Shown: positions 1-36,545, counted from the stretch's first letter. The stretch: 64,000 bases of DNA from Eulemur rufifrons (GCF_041146395.1 NC_091006.1:11166001-11230000), one strand, 5' to 3'. Translations and numbers: made by a program. The notes: a model not told the origin generated them from the letters alone.

Positions 1-22526
<22,526 letters not shown>

Positions 22527-22971
22527 GGAGGCCCCGGGGCCGGCCCGCGCGCCCACTGTGCCTCGCGCGCCTGCGCGGCCGCGCCAACGCGCCCCCCCAC
22601 CCCCCGCGCGCGCGCCCGGCTGGGGACAGGGAAGGGGGGTGGCGGCGGCGAGCACGAGGCCGGGCCGAGCCTTGCCCACCCGGGTCGACCCCGAATACAA
22701 GCGTGCCTGCGGCGGGGGGGGGACAGAGGCGGGGGCGGGGCCGCACTCCCCGAAGTGGAAAAGGGAGACCCAGGCCCCCGGGGGACAGTCACCCTGGCAA
22801 AAGCGAGACATAGGAAGGGGCTGCTTTCAGCCCCCCTCCTCCCACTTCGTCCCAAAGAAAGAGTCTTACCCCTTCTAGACCCAAATACCACTCTCCCTGT
22901 TTGAGAGAAAGGGCGACCACCAGGGGTAGTCTCAACAGTGGCCCCATCCTCTCTGATTCCTGGTCAGGTCG

Positions 22972-23605
22972 ATTGTCATGGTAACCCTTCCCCAGCCTGG
23001 AGCCCCCCAGTTTCCCCACCCTTCCACCTTTGTGGTTATGGAGGCCCAAACCTCTCTGGACTCCACACCAGGAGAAGGTTGCTAAGGTAACCCAAGTCCC
23101 TGGTGGCCCTTCTGCTCCGGCCCTCATCAGTACTATGGCAACCCCTCCCCACCTTGCGCTCAGGTAGAAAGGACCCCAGCCCCAAGGACACTGATCTCCA
23201 AGAGAACACCTCTTCCCCAACCCCTCCCTGGTAGCCACCCAGCTGGCATTACCATGGTAACCATCTTCTATGGACCAAATCCACCAGGTGTTTTTATTTA
23301 GAGGAGGAGTTGCTCTGCTGAGGCACAGTTACTATGGTTACAGGGCCTGGACGATGCCCAGGGAAGTGAGAAACAGGCAAGGCCAAGCTCTGGTTACTAT
23401 GGTAACAAGGCAACCACCCACCGGGCCCCCTTTTCCAGTGACCCCAGGAACCAAGCCCACCAAAGTACAGGACATTTTAAGGTTGTCTCTCAGGGTGGAG
23501 CGTATCTAGGGAGGGGTTGTCATAGTAACAGCTTCTGTCACTTCTAGCCCTACCTTTTCTGAACATATTCATGAGAGAGGGATGGTTATAGGTTGCTATG
23601 ATAAC
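22972..23605. promoter_or_regulatory. Cluster of eight RFX/X-box-like palindromes
   Basis: Fourteen-base near-palindromes matching GTTRCCATGGYAAC at 11-13 of 14 positions by eye: 22972-22985, 23078-23091, 23129-23142, 23248-23261, 23328-23341, 23393-23406, 23516-23529, 23592-23605. Start-to-start spacing is 51-123 bases and the spacers are unrelated, so this is not a minisatellite. It lies 0.45-1.1 kb upstream of the STRN4 start codon and within the presumed FKRP intron 1. RFX family factors bind this motif. Confidence 0.8.
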
Positions 23606-23609
23606 TGAC

Positions 23610-24100
23610 ATCCCCCCACCCCGCCCCGCTCCTGAGATGCCGAAGATGGTGCTCAAGCTTGTGAGACTTCAAATGAAAGGATTCCCTTACCTTCTAGTAG
23701 CCACTTTTGTGGGTAAGATGTAATTGTGCTCTATTATGCAGAATTGGCTGACTTCTGGTACTTTCCTCAGCAGTGCAGCTGAGTTGGGCTGGAACTGCCC
23801 TCCTGGAACTCCCCCAGCCTGCAACTTAGGAGGTAAGAAGTCCCTCGGTGTCACCAGCACTCACATGGAAATGCCCTTTCCTTATTCCCAAAGGCTTTCC
23901 CACATATCTCATTTTTTTCTACCAGTCACATGCCCATTCTCCGGATGCAGGGGCTGAGGCTCAGGCCTGAAAAGAATCTGGTCATTTACATTGTTTTGTG
24001 GGGAACAAGACAATAAGGTCTCAGCTTAGCTCTGAGTTCCCTGTTTTTCTCTCATGTCCCTGCTGGCTTCCTGCCATATCTGTAGGTTGTATGTTTGGAT
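23610..24100. other. Presumed FKRP intron, nothing recognised
   Basis: About 490 bases with no recognised repeat or gene. Confidence 0.4.
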
Positions 24101-24104
24101 TTTG

Positions 24105-24215
24105 TCTTCTGGATGGCCAACCCGATGACTGCCTTGTTCATCCTGTGTCCTCAGAACACGGGGTCTGCCACAGAGAACACTTGATAAATATGTTTGTTGA
24201 ATTAATTAACTAACG
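24105..24215 (+). repeat. L2 LINE 3' fragment
   Basis: GTCCTCAGAACACGGGGTCT and CACTTGATAAATATGTTTGT TGAATTAA are the L2 terminal words. Confidence 0.6.
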
Positions 24216-24314
24216 TGCTATATTTAGCTTTGAAAGCACCTGCCACGTTCGGGCTGGGGAAGGGTCTCCAAAGATGGTCTGAGAGTTGGGCCTTGTGCGT
24301 GGACCCAAGAGAGA

Positions 24315-24545
24315 CAGCAGAGTATATTGGTTTAAAGCACAACTCTGGAGCCAGCTTCTTAGATCAAATCCTGGGTCTACCACTTCCCAGCGTGTGACCT
24401 TGAGCAAGTGACTTCACTTCTCTGTGCCTCCATTTCCTCATCTTTAGTTGTGATCATAACATGAGGATTAAATGAGCGAATGTGCACAAAGTGCTTAGAA
24501 CAGGACCTGGCCCATGGGGAGCCGATAGAATTGTTGGTATTATTT
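24315..24545 (+). repeat. MIR
   Basis: GGTTTAAAGCACAACTCTGG, GTGACCTTGAGCAAGTGACT and ATGAGGATTAAATGAGCGAA in consensus order. Confidence 0.85.
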
Positions 24546-24944
24546 TCCTCCCGATTCAGAAAAGTATACAACATTCAGACCTTCAAAATCATTATTTCAT
24601 CTACCTTGCTCCAATGAAGGGGTCTGCAGTCCTTCCAGTTCCCAGCTTATGGTTGGTGAAGCCAGGACTAACCTTGTCAGGGTACTAGATAATTCCTTTC
24701 TCCTTCTAAGTTTCCCTCACACCCTCAGCAGCAGGCAGCATCTCTTCGCCTGGCCATTAAACTCCTGGTATCTGAGGGCCTGGTTTCTGTCCTCTGCCCT
24801 CCTAGGCACCTCCTGGCCCAGAGTCACCCATACAGTGTGGCGAGAGCCAGTGCCTTGGAAGTGGAGACCTGGGTTCTGGTCCCTGCGTCCTTCCCATCTC
24901 TGAGCTCAGGTTCCCCGTCTTAACAGTCCAAGTCCCTCATTCCT

Positions 24945-25600
24945 TCAACACGTGTTTATTAAGCACCTGGTATGTGCCAGGTGCTGGGCTGTGCTCTGGG
25001 GATACAGCAGGAAATAGAACAGACAAAACAGATCCCCACCTTTCATGGGGACTCTGATAATTACCAAGACAAGTAAAACCCACATGATAACTACTAGGGA
25101 AGAAAAATAACACAGGGATGGGGGGGACAGGAAGTATGGGGGTGACAGAGAGATGCAGTTTTAAATAGGATGGCCAAAGGAAGGGCTCACTGGAAGGTGA
25201 CATTTGAGCAAAGACCTGCAGGACGTGGGGGAGGAGCCACTCGGATAGCTGGGGGAACAGCATCCAGACAGGAAACAGGCAGTTCTGCGGCTGGAACGTT
25301 TGACGGCTAGAACGTTCCATGTGTGTTTGAAGAATGGGGTTGGTGCCGGTGAGGCTGGAACTGAGGGGGCGAGTGGGAAAGGACGGGAGACCACCAGAGG
25401 CCTTGTGGGTGAGGAGATTGGCTGTTCTGTGAGCAAGGTTCAAGCCATGAAAGGGTTTGAGCAGAGGCAGAACAGGACTGAATTCATTTTAACAGGATCC
25501 CTCTGGGCGCTGAGTAGGGAACAGTCCCGGAGGGGACGAGACAGAGGCAGGAAGATGGTCTCTTGCTCAGACCTCCAAGGATGTGAAGATTATAAAACTA
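24945..25600. repeat. Ancient interspersed repeat, long copy
   Basis: ACACGTGTTTATTAAGCACC TGGTATGTGCC, CTGGGGATACAGCAGGAAAT, CTGGAAGGTGACATTTGAGC and AAGCCATGAAAGGGTTTGAG. The unnamed module, nearly full length. Confidence 0.6.
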
Positions 25601-25689
25601 TCTAAGGGTCGCCTCTGAACTCCTGTGTACCTAAACTGTAAGATCCTAAGATTTTTAAGACCCTGGAGATTCTCTGGTTCCAAAGGTTC

Positions 25690-25825
25690 CTGCCCCTGCA
25701 ATTATGCGAGCTCCATGAGGGCAGGCATGTTATCCTGGTCTGTGTGTCTGCTGCCGTGTCCCCAGTCCTAGAACAGTGCCTGGTGTGTTGTCGAAGTTCA
25801 ACAAACAGATGTCGAAGGATTGAAG
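25690..25825 (+). repeat. L2 LINE 3' fragment
   Basis: GCGAGCTCCATGAGGGCAGG and CTAGAACAGTGCCTGGTGTG, terminal L2 sequence. Confidence 0.7.
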
Positions 25826-26154
25826 AGGGAAGGGTCCACCTCAGGTGCAAAAGGCAGCGACAAGTTTCTAAAGATTACAGAGTCGCCCTTAAGTGAACTC
25901 AGATTCTCAAGTGCTATTCAAGTTGGGCCAAGGAACAGCATGCAGGCCTGGGGTGGGTGTAGGGGCGGGAGGGCATTCCTCTTTCCTGGTAGGAGAGGGA
26001 GAAAGAATGCAAGCGTGCACCAGGAAGACCAGCGCGGGGTCCCACGCACACTGCAGTAGGACAGAGCGGCAGAGTTTGGCTCCAAGGACCTGAGGGGGCT
26101 TTAAACTCTGACAAACTCTGATCCATCTGCCTTTTTTTTTTTTGCCAAGTGTAT

Positions 26155-26720
26155 TCTCAGTGTGGTGATCGAGACAGCCCTGGGCCTACCTTCCCAGGGC
26201 TCACAGCCTAGTGGGTGGACACATCCATCCCCATCTGATGAACCAAAATGGGCAGGGCTGGGGGAGCCCAGAGGGGTTCAGGGAGGGCTTCCTGGAGGGG
26301 GTGTCTGAGCTGAGGCCTCACGCATAAGTAGGTGTTCTCCAGCAGAAGAGATATGGGGAGAGGGCGTCCTTAAGAGGAGACTCTCCTAGACAGAAGGAAC
26401 AGAATGTGCAATCACTTAGAAATAAGTGACCTGTCTGAGAGAAAGTTCAGGGTGACTTAGGCATAGAGTTTGAGACAGGCATGACAAAAGATGGGCTCGA
26501 ACAGTGGGCAGGCAAGTGGAATGTTGTAAGAAACTTAAACTTTTCCCCAGGCACTGGGGACATGGCAAGATCTGAGCAGGGAAGGCAGAGGTCATATCTG
26601 TGCTTTAGGAAGTCCCCTCTGGCTACCATGACGAGGGTACTCAGGCTGGAGACAAGGGGGAGGTTGGGCAGGAACCGGGGTGGACCTGGGTTCAAGGGAG
26701 AGCTTTGGAAATGGGGAGGA
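26155..26720. repeat. Ancient interspersed repeat
   Basis: CAGGGCTCACAGCCTAGTGG, CAGGGAGGGCTTCCTGGAGG and AGTCCCCTCTGGCTACCATG. The same module as at 24945. Confidence 0.55.
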
Positions 26721-26984
26721 GGGGTCAGAAGTATTTAGGAGGGAGGAAGATTAGCTGCGTGTCCTCTTTGAGAAGGACAGAAACCTATAAAAATCCTTAA
26801 TGGGGAAACTTTGAGTAGTGCTGGGAACCACCTGTTCTGGATACCAGCCAAGTCTTCAAAGCTCGTGATGGGGACAGGCAGACAGCGCCATCTGGGGCTT
26901 GCTTGGGAGTGTAGCCAATGAATGGACAGGGAGCGGAGTGCCCGAAAGCTGATAGTATCTAGAAGCGACCCATTCCACTTTAAA

Positions 26985-27240
26985 AAATTTTTTTTAATTG
27001 TAACAAAATACATATTACATAAAATGTACCATCTTAACTATTTTTAAGTACACAGTTCAGTAGTGTTAGGTGCATTCACATTGTTGTGCAAACAAAACTC
27101 CAGAAGTTTTTCATCTTGCAAAACTGATCTTCTGTATCCATCAAACTGCCCATTCCCCCTCCCCACAGCCCCTGGCGCCCACCATTCTACTTGCTGTTGC
27201 TATGAGTTTAACCCACTCCATTTTTTTAAAAAAATTGAAT
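26985..27240 (-). repeat. L1M-like LINE fragment
   Basis: ACATAAAATGTACCATCTTA ACTATTTTTAAG and CCCACAGCCCCTGGCGCCCA CCATTCTACT are the reverse of an old L1 3' end. Confidence 0.7.
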
Positions 27241-27256
27241 TAGTGGCAAACATTTA

Positions 27257-27450
<194 letters not shown>

Positions 27451-27734
27451 ACCAGATGGCACAGGGTTTGAGGACATCAGAAAGAGGCAGCAGGGGAGAG
27501 GCTTGGGGGCTGTAGCATCAGCCTCACCCTGGAGCCAGGGCTAGGGCAAGGGAGCGAAGGGAGGGAGACAGATTTGAGGGGGGCTTCCTGGAGGAGAGAA
27601 CGGTAGACAGGAAGTTGCAAGCTGGGCTTGGGCATGCGGTTAGGGTATTTATAACTGAGTTGGCATCTGAATGGCAAGTTGACAGAGAAGGGTGCGACAA
27701 CCTGGAAGGGAAGGTGATTCAATTGAAAAAACCT

Positions 27735-29610
<1,876 letters not shown>

Positions 29611-30554
29611 AGTCCTGGGGTCCAGGGGACATTCCTGTGTTTTGGGGGGAGTCTGGATGTGGAGCAGCTTTGTGTGATCGACTGGGGGTGAGGGGGGTGT
29701 GGTGTAGAGGGATGGGGAAAGTCATGGAGAAAGAAAGAAATTAGAGGGGGCGCACGACGGAAGCCTGGCTTTGGCAGGAGAGAACCTGGCCAAAGACCGT
29801 GGGAAGCAGCACCCAGAGGTTCTCCAGCCCTGCCCGCCCTGAGCGTCGGATGTGTGCGCGCGTCCTGGTAATTGAAGGAGCTGCTAGCGTTGGGCAGACG
29901 GAGCCAGAGATGCCAGGCCGTCCTGCAAGGCCCAGGATAGTCCCAGGCCACAAACAAGGGCCCTGTCCAAGATTCCAAGAGCCCTGCGCTCTGGAGCTAG
30001 GGCAGAGTTTTGGAAAGCGAGAGGAGTGTAGGCTCTGGGGCCAGACTGGCGAGCTTGAAATCCCGGCTCTACCCCTTACCAGTTAGGTGGGCCTGGGGCG
30101 GTGTCGCAATTCTGTGCGCCTTGCTTGGTTGCTTCCAGGATTCTGCGAGTGCCCTTGGTGTCTGGCCCCAATGAGCCCCCAGGACTTTTGGCTGCTGGGG
30201 TCGCTTACGCCACTAGAGGGCGCGTCTGCCCCGCTCCTGATGGCGTGCTGTTGATGCCAGGGTGACAGTAAGCCCAGTGCCATCGCATCTCTTGAGCCTT
30301 TGGACTTCTCTCCAAGCCCCCGTGGGAGGCGGGACAGCCATGACTATCTCCTCTTCTTCCGGAAGGTGACCTTCTCTCCTGGGAGAGCTCTGTGAGGTGC
30401 GTGCTGCTCTTAACTCATCTTGCAGAGGAGAAAACCGGCTCAACTCTGACATGCGATGTGGTCACAAACGGGTCGTGGATCTGGGCTCCACCCCTTGTTG
30501 TTACCTCATTATTTCCGCTCCGCACCTGTTTCCCGGCTTGCACGGCAGGGTAAA

Positions 30555-30800
30555 CGGTAACCATAGTTCATGTTTCCTGAGCACTTACTGGGTGCCAGGC
30601 GTCCTTCTCCGCGTTTCACGTGGGTTAACTGATTTATCCCTCACCTCAACCCTCCGAAGTGACAGCTGCTATCATTCCCATTTTACAGATGAGGAAACTG
30701 GAGCCAGAATGGTAAAGTCACTTGCCCAAAGTCAGACAGCTTAGGAAGTGGCAAACTGGGGACTTGAACCCAGGTGGTCAGGCTCCGGAGCCCACACTGG
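30555..30800 (-). repeat. MIR in presumed FKRP 3' UTR
   Basis: CATTTTACAGATGAGGAAAC TGGAGCC, CACTTGCCCAAAGTCAGACA and GACTTGAACCCAGGTGGTCA, the antisense MIR core. Confidence 0.85.
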
Positions 30801-31244
30801 ACTTACCCACTGTGCCCTCTCTAGCGATGGTACCCAGGAGGGGTCGGGGAGGCCGTGCCACTTAGCGGGTAGAAGCACTGGCAGGCTGCCTTTTTTGGTC
30901 ATGCACCTCAGTAAATAGTATTTGGGTATGTGCTCCCAATATGTGTATATTTATAAATTGTGCACGGGTACCACTATCCGTCTGTATATCAGTAATAACA
31001 CTTAAATTATTCCATTTTAAATAGTAAATATGAATAGAAGTTTTTATGTTTTCTCACCTCATCCCAGTGACTTTTTGCACACACCCCTAGGCGTGTGCAT
31101 CTGTTTTTAGAGACCACGGGTTAGAGAGGACGGGGTTCAAACCGCAGCGCTGCCACTTCCAGTCTGCACTTGGGCCTCCAGTAACAGTGTCTCTGCACCT
31201 CTGCTTTGCATCTGGGAAACGGGGGCAGTGAGATCGTTTATCCC

Positions 31245-31350
31245 ACAGGAGTGGGTTTGGGGCACAGGAGTTGAGAGTCAGGCTGGGTGTGAATCCTGGC
31301 TTAGCCCTTTCCTGTCTTTGCAGTCTTAGGCAAGTTGCTGCCTCTCTGAA
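31245..31350 (+). repeat. MIR fragment
   Basis: GTGAATCCTGGCTTAGCCCT and CAGTCTTAGGCAAGTTGCTG, sense MIR core. Confidence 0.65.
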
Positions 31351-31660
31351 CCCCTAAACTGGGGGATCGGCAATACTGCAGAATTGTACACTTCTTGGAG
31401 GAGGAGGCTTCATAGACCAGCAAGACAAACTAATCTGCTGGGGTTCAGGCATCCAAAGACTGATTTCTTATAACCCAGCCTCTGCTTTTAACCACTGAAC
31501 CCTCAAATGGTTTACAAAGAGACTGTCGGGTCCCCAGAGAACATTCTGGAAGTGTATGGGGACGGTTTGGGTTATCACCATGAGAGGACAGTGCCCTTGG
31601 CTCTTGGAAGGCGTGGCCCAGGGATGTGGATGCCTAACATGCAGGCATGCGCCTCCAAGC

Positions 31661-31666
31661 AATAAA
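31661..31666 (+). terminator. FKRP: Candidate FKRP poly(A) signal
   Basis: AATAAA, the first plus-strand canonical signal I find after the FKRP stop, about 2.05 kb downstream. Confidence 0.4.
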
Positions 31667-31926
31667 GTCACTCCCTTGTCACATACCATTTCCAAATGTC
31701 CTATTAGACATTCATGGAGGAAAGATGATATTCAAAATATTTTGCAACCAATATGATAATATAAATTAATATCTGTCAATATATGCACCAAATTTTAAAA
31801 TATTCTTTTTCTGTAATCCAAGTGATCTTACCTTTATATACACATTTCTTTAGATTGTTTACCAAGAATATAAATTGGAACTCAATTCATCCTCAGATTG
31901 TAATGATTTTCTTTTATTTAGAAATT

Positions 31927-32231
31927 GTTTTGTTTTTTTAGACAAGGTCTTGCTCAGTCATCCCGACTAGAGTGCTGCAGTGGTGTGCTCCTAGCTCGCT
32001 GCAGCCTCAAACGCCCGGGCTCAAGAGGTCCTCCTGCCTCAGCCTCCTGAGTAGCTGGGACTACAGGCGGGGGGCCACCACGCCCAACTAATTCTTTTAT
32101 TTTTTGCAGATGCAGAGTCTCACTATGTTGCCCAGGCTGGTTTTGAGGCCCAATGGGCCTCAAGGAATCTTCTTGCCTCGGCCTCCCAAAGTGCTGGGAT
32201 TATAGGTGTGAACCACCTTGCCTGGCCATTG
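31927..32231 (-). mobile_element. Alu SINE, old, with 10-base target duplication
   Basis: Antisense Alu flanked by TTTAGAAATT at 31917-31926 and 32232-32241. No extended linker. Confidence 0.9.
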
Positions 32232-32250
32232 TTTAGAAATTATCGATGTT

Positions 32251-32507
32251 AGGCCAGCTTGAGCAAGAGCGAGACCCCGTCTCTACTAAAAATGGAAAGA
32301 AATTATCTGGCCAACTAAAATATATATAGAAAAAAAAAATTAGCCGGGCATGGTGGCACATGCCTGTAGTCCCAGCTACTCGGGAGGCTGAGGCAGGAGG
32401 ATCGCTTGAGCCCAGGAGTTTGAGGTTGCTGTGAGCTAGGCTGACGCCATAGCACTCTACTCAAGGCAACAGAGTAAAACTCTGTCTCAGAAAAAAAAAA
32501 AAAAAAA
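32251..32507 (+). mobile_element. Alu SINE (strepsirrhine-type), 5' truncated
   Basis: Begins in the left arm (AGGCCAGCTTGAGCAAGAGC). Has the GAAAGAAATTATCTGGCCAA linker, GCTAGGCTGACGCCATAGCA and an A tail. Confidence 0.9.
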
Positions 32508-32509
32508 CT

Positions 32510-33510
32510 TTTCTAGCTCCTATAATACTGTCTGATGGTTTTATGTATTCAATTCTTTGTTATCAACTAAGTTGTATGACAAGAAACCTGTCACAATAAT
32601 TAACATGAACTAACAAGTTCATATTAGAATATGTATTGAATTTTACTGCTTTCTGCACTACTCTTGTATTATTAGCCACCCAGAATAGAAATATGTCAGT
32701 ATTTTAACTAGTATATCCATGCTAGTGCAGACCCACTAAAATTTAGCCTTACTTGGAGGTGAAAGCCCTGGTAGTAATTATCTGAGCCCAGAGCCAACAC
32801 TCTTGTAGACACAAAGCCCTTTTTATTTGTAATAGCCTCTGAATCTTCCAGGAAGTGCAACTACCATGTAAAATGAGGGAAGTTTGTATTGTGTTCTGTT
32901 AGAAACTTGGCCAGCGATCACCCACCGTGTCAGAAAATCACGTTGCTCCCGGCTCTTGGGAAATAGACACCAATCCCTTGTGTTCCCGGTGCATTGGGAG
33001 GTGTAAACAGTCAGGCTACCTTCTTGGATTCTAGGGAGGTGGCCCCACACATTTGCATATTGAAATGCATTCATCGATTACTATCTTCTCATTCCTCCTT
33101 TTCATTACAGTTAGGGCAATAAAGGATTGTTTTTAAAATCATGTGCAAGTGAATTATATTATCTATAAACGTCAGGAGAGCAGAGAAAACTTTCCCAGAG
33201 CTGACATTCAAGCCAGCACATGCCCTGGGATGGCCGTGCCAGTGGTTAAAACACAAAAACATATTATGGATTATTTACCCTTTGGTAAGTGGTCATTCCA
33301 TGAGCCCCCAGACCCCTAGTCTATTCCCGGGGAGCCCCTGGGCCTCCCTCTGACCCAGCAGCCAAGGGGTTAACACTTGGCACAGTGGGAGGGAAGGGAC
33401 ATCCCTGTCCAGGATGTTGTCTGATGAGCCACTGCCTTTGCCAAGCAGTAAATATTTTGCGTGTCACACCTGGATGTTACAAAATATTTGCTCTGAAAAG
33501 TGAGTGGTGC
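32510..33510. other. AT-rich spacer after FKRP, nothing recognised
   Basis: About 1 kb of AT-rich sequence between an Alu and an L1 relic with no gene or named repeat that I can support. Confidence 0.4.
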
Positions 33511-33514
33511 GTCA

Positions 33515-33985
33515 AGACCTGTCCACAAATGCACCTTTATGCACAATAGCTCCAACCTGGAAACCACCCCGTCAACAAGTGAGTGGATAAACAAACTGGT
33601 ACATCCAGACAATAGAACACTCCTCAGTGTTTAAAGGAAAAAAAGGAGTAAACCACTGATACGTGCAAAAACATGAATAAATCCCCAAAGCATTATGTTA
33701 CGTAAAAGCAGCCGGATGCAAAAAGTTACTTGGTCTGTGATTCCACCGATGTAATATTCTAGAAGAGAACAAACTAATTCATGGTGACCAGAAACAGATC
33801 AGTGGTTACCTAGGCCTGGGGGTAGAGGGAGGGGCAGACTGCAAAGAGGCACAAGGAAATTTGGGGGTGATGGGAATATCACGTCTCTTGATTGTGGGGA
33901 TGTTTTTTCATGGCGTACGCATCTGTCAAAATTCATCCAATTGGCGACTTCAATGGCTGCAATTTATTGTGTGTAATAACATCAA
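33515..33985 (+). repeat. L1M LINE 3' end, sense
   Basis: GTCAACAAGTGAGTGGATAA, GTAAAAGCAGCCGGATGCAA, CAGATCAGTGGTTACCTAGG and TGGGGATGTTTTTTCATGGC follow the L1M 3' UTR in order. Confidence 0.85.
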
Positions 33986-34479
33986 TAGGCTGACCTCAAA
34001 AAAAGGAGATGGGCAGGGAGTCCAACGGGCCTACAAACATTGGCCTGTTGCTGGGAGAGACAAAGCCAAATCTTCACCCTCTGCCTGTCCCCTGCCTCCC
34101 CCGCCCCGGTACTGCCACTCCAAGCCTGGAACCCGGGTCCAAGCCCAATGCAGGGTCAGCCAGGGCCCTCCCTCCCAAGCCAGGCTCCCAAGAAGAGGCA
34201 AGAGGGGTGGATGGGGAAATAGAGACAGAGAGAGGGAGTTGGGAGCTGGGCCCCCCCCCCCAGGGAGTGGCCATCCAGGTGTGTTTCTTCTGCTCTTATG
34301 TAACCTTCATCAGCAGGTTTTGGGCAAGGCATAAGAGAGCCATTGTCACCAGTGGGTGAAGTCCCGCAGTGCTCACCCAAAGTCACGTAGCTGGCAGCTA
34401 GCAGAAGCAGGACTGAACCAGCCTCTCACAGCCAGGCAGCTCTGTGGCTGGAGCCCGACCCATTCGTCCATCCCGTGAG

Positions 34480-34660
34480 TAGTCCCTGAACCCTACTCTG
34501 AGTGTGTGGCAGGCCCTGTGCTGGGCTCGGAGCATACAGCAGTGGACAGACAGACAGAGCTCCCCCAGGGGTGCACTTCCCAGTGAGGACAGGCAGCAAA
34601 CAACAAACATAATAAACAAGCCAAGTTATATGTGTATGGAAGTATGTTAGGAGGTGATAA
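34480..34660. repeat. Ancient interspersed repeat, 5' part
   Basis: GTGTGTGGCAGGCCCTGTGC, GAGCATACAGCAGTGGACAG and CAGCAAACAACAAACATAAT. It is split from its 3' part by the Alu at 34680. Confidence 0.6.
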
Positions 34661-34679
34661 TGGCTATTAAAGTAGAACA

Positions 34680-34981
34680 AGCTGGGCGTGGTGGCTCACA
34701 CCTGTAATCCTAGCACTTTGGGAGGCTGAGGCAGGAGGATTACTTGAGGCCAGGAGTTCGACACCAGCCTGGGCACCATAGCAAAACCCTATCTCCAAAA
34801 AAAAAAATTTTTTTTTCAATTGCCAGGCATGGTAGTGCTTGCCTATTTATAGTCCCACATACTCGGGAGGCTGAGGTGGGAGGATCTCTTGAGCCCAGGA
34901 GTTGGAGGCTGCAGTGAGCTATGATTGTGCTACTGCACTCCAGCCTGGGTGACAGAGCAAGCCACTGTCTTTTTAAAAGAA
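34680..34981 (+). mobile_element. Alu SINE, old, with 11-base target duplication
   Basis: Flanked by AAAGTAGAACA at 34669-34679 and 34982-34992. Right arm GAGCTATGATTGTGCTACTG. It interrupts the older repeat on either side. Confidence 0.93.
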
Positions 34982-34992
34982 AAAGTAGAACA

Positions 34993-35320
34993 GGGTAAGG
35001 GTTGAGTGAGTGGGTGCGAGTGGGGAACAGGGGAAGGGGGTTGTAGGATTAAATAAGGTGGTCAGAGAAGGCCTCACTGAGGGGACATTTGAGCAAAGAC
35101 AAGGAGGTATGGAAGATGGAGATCCTGGGAAGCGTGTCCAGGCAGAGGAAGAGCCAGTGCAAAGGCCCTGAGGCAGGAGCAGGCCTGGTATGTTCAAGGA
35201 ATAGCCAAGAGGCCAATGTGGCTGGAGTGAGTGGGCCAGGGAAGAGTGGGAAGAGGCGACGTCAGTGAGCGAGGGGGATCCTGCAGGGGCCTTGTGAGGC
35301 ACGGCGAGCACTTCAGCATT
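34993..35320. repeat. Ancient interspersed repeat, 3' part
   Basis: AAATAAGGTGGTCAGAGAAG, GACATTTGAGCAAAGACAAG and AAAGGCCCTGAGGCAGGAGC. Continues the module from 34480. Confidence 0.6.
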
Positions 35321-35389
35321 TTCTTGGGAGTGGTCAGAGCAGAGGGACGGGAGCTGCCGTCAGTGGGGAGCGCTGCCCTCTAGCGGCCA

Positions 35390-36060
35390 TGTGAGGAACA
35401 GACGGAAGAGGCGAGGGCTGAGAGAGGGAGTCGGCGGGAAGCTGGAAGTTCGGGTGGGAGGTGCTGGCAACCAGACCAGGGTGGTACCCAGCGTGCGAGT
35501 GGTGGAAGGGGCCAGATTTGGGGTTTCTTTTGAGGGCAGAGAAAAGAGGATTGCCAGTAGCTTGAATGGGGCGCGTAAAGAACAAAAGGAGGGCATAGCA
35601 GGGGAGGGAGGGAGGTAAGTGGCCTGTGCTATACCTGCCTGGGGCCGGCCCCTTGTACCGGCCCCAGCTCCTGCACCCCTCGGCAGCCCCTGGGCCCCCC
35701 AACACCAGGCCGCAGCCAACCCTGGGGGAGCCAGAAGTCCCCAAGCTCTCCAGAGACCATGGTTCTCCCCTCAGTGTGTGTCACCACAGGCCAGGCTGTC
35801 CGGCTTTCTCTGCCTGCAAAGCGCAGGGGCCACACCCATGGGCTCCTGATTCTGAGTCCCAGTATTTGGAGAAGGTGGTGGGCGGGGGGCCACACCCGGC
35901 CCCTTGCAATCAAAGCTGCCATTTTCATCTTTCACCTGGGACTTGCACAGATCTCATTCCAAGACAGTGCACTGGTTTTAAAAGTTTGACATCACTGATT
36001 TAAAATTGTCTTCTAGCCCTAACATTGGAATATTCTATAACTCCCAAGGTGCGATGAAGG
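35390..36060. other. Intergenic sequence, nothing recognised
   Basis: About 670 bases; no gene or named repeat supported. Confidence 0.4.
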
Positions 36061-36094
36061 ACATAGGTGGGCATGGTGGCAGGTAAGAACATGA

Positions 36095-36300
36095 GCTAGA
36101 CAGTCCCCGCACTGAGTCTGCATCTCTGCTCTGCCGTGACCTTGGAAAAGCTTTTCAGCAAGCCTCAGTTTCCCAGACTGTAAAATGGGAACAATTATAG
36201 TGCCCACTTCATAGGGTTGCTGTGACAATTCAGAGGGATCCTGCATGGGAAGCTTCTAGCACAGACTCAGGCACATAGACATTGCTCTATAAAGGGCAGG
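36095..36300 (+). repeat. MIR
   Basis: GCCGTGACCTTGGAAAAGCT, CTCAGTTTCCCAGACTGTAA AATGGG and GGTTGCTGTGACAATTCAGA. Confidence 0.85.
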
Positions 36301-36329
36301 TGTTTTATTTATAATTATTTCTCGAGAAG

Positions 36330-36545
36330 CAGGGTAACATGGTGTTTAGGTGTGGGCTGGAGGAATCTAAATTCCAGCTCTGCTACTTCCTGGCTGGGTG
36401 ACCTTAGGGTAAGGACCTCCTCTGCGCCTCCTTTCCTCCTCTTTCAAATGGAGAACAACATAATTGGAACCACCCTCAGAGGGCTGTTTAGAAAAATAAA
36501 TATATATGTGCAAAATCTTTATAACAAGAATAATCATTCAGTAAG
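36330..36545 (+). repeat. MIR
   Basis: TCCAGCTCTGCTACTTCCTG GCTGGGTGACCTT and CTTTCCTCCTCTTTCAAATG. A second MIR directly after the previous one. Confidence 0.75.

Larger units (their letters stand above)
29611..31685 (+). other. FKRP: Probable FKRP 3' UTR
   Basis: Sequence after the TGA, up to the first AATAAA on the plus strand (31661). It contains MIR relics. The true end is uncertain; a human-like 3' UTR of 1.5-2 kb would fit. Confidence 0.45.

Noticed and set aside
22527..22811. 95-codon N-terminal extension of STRN4
   Set aside because: Open but Arg/Pro/Gly-rich, absent from the known family start, and probably upstream of the transcription start. Kept only as a low-interest finding.
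30555..30800. Possible tRNA-like sequence in MIR elements
   Set aside because: MIR heads derive from tRNA, but no intact A/B boxes with cloverleaf pairing could be seen here or elsewhere. No tRNA gene is called.
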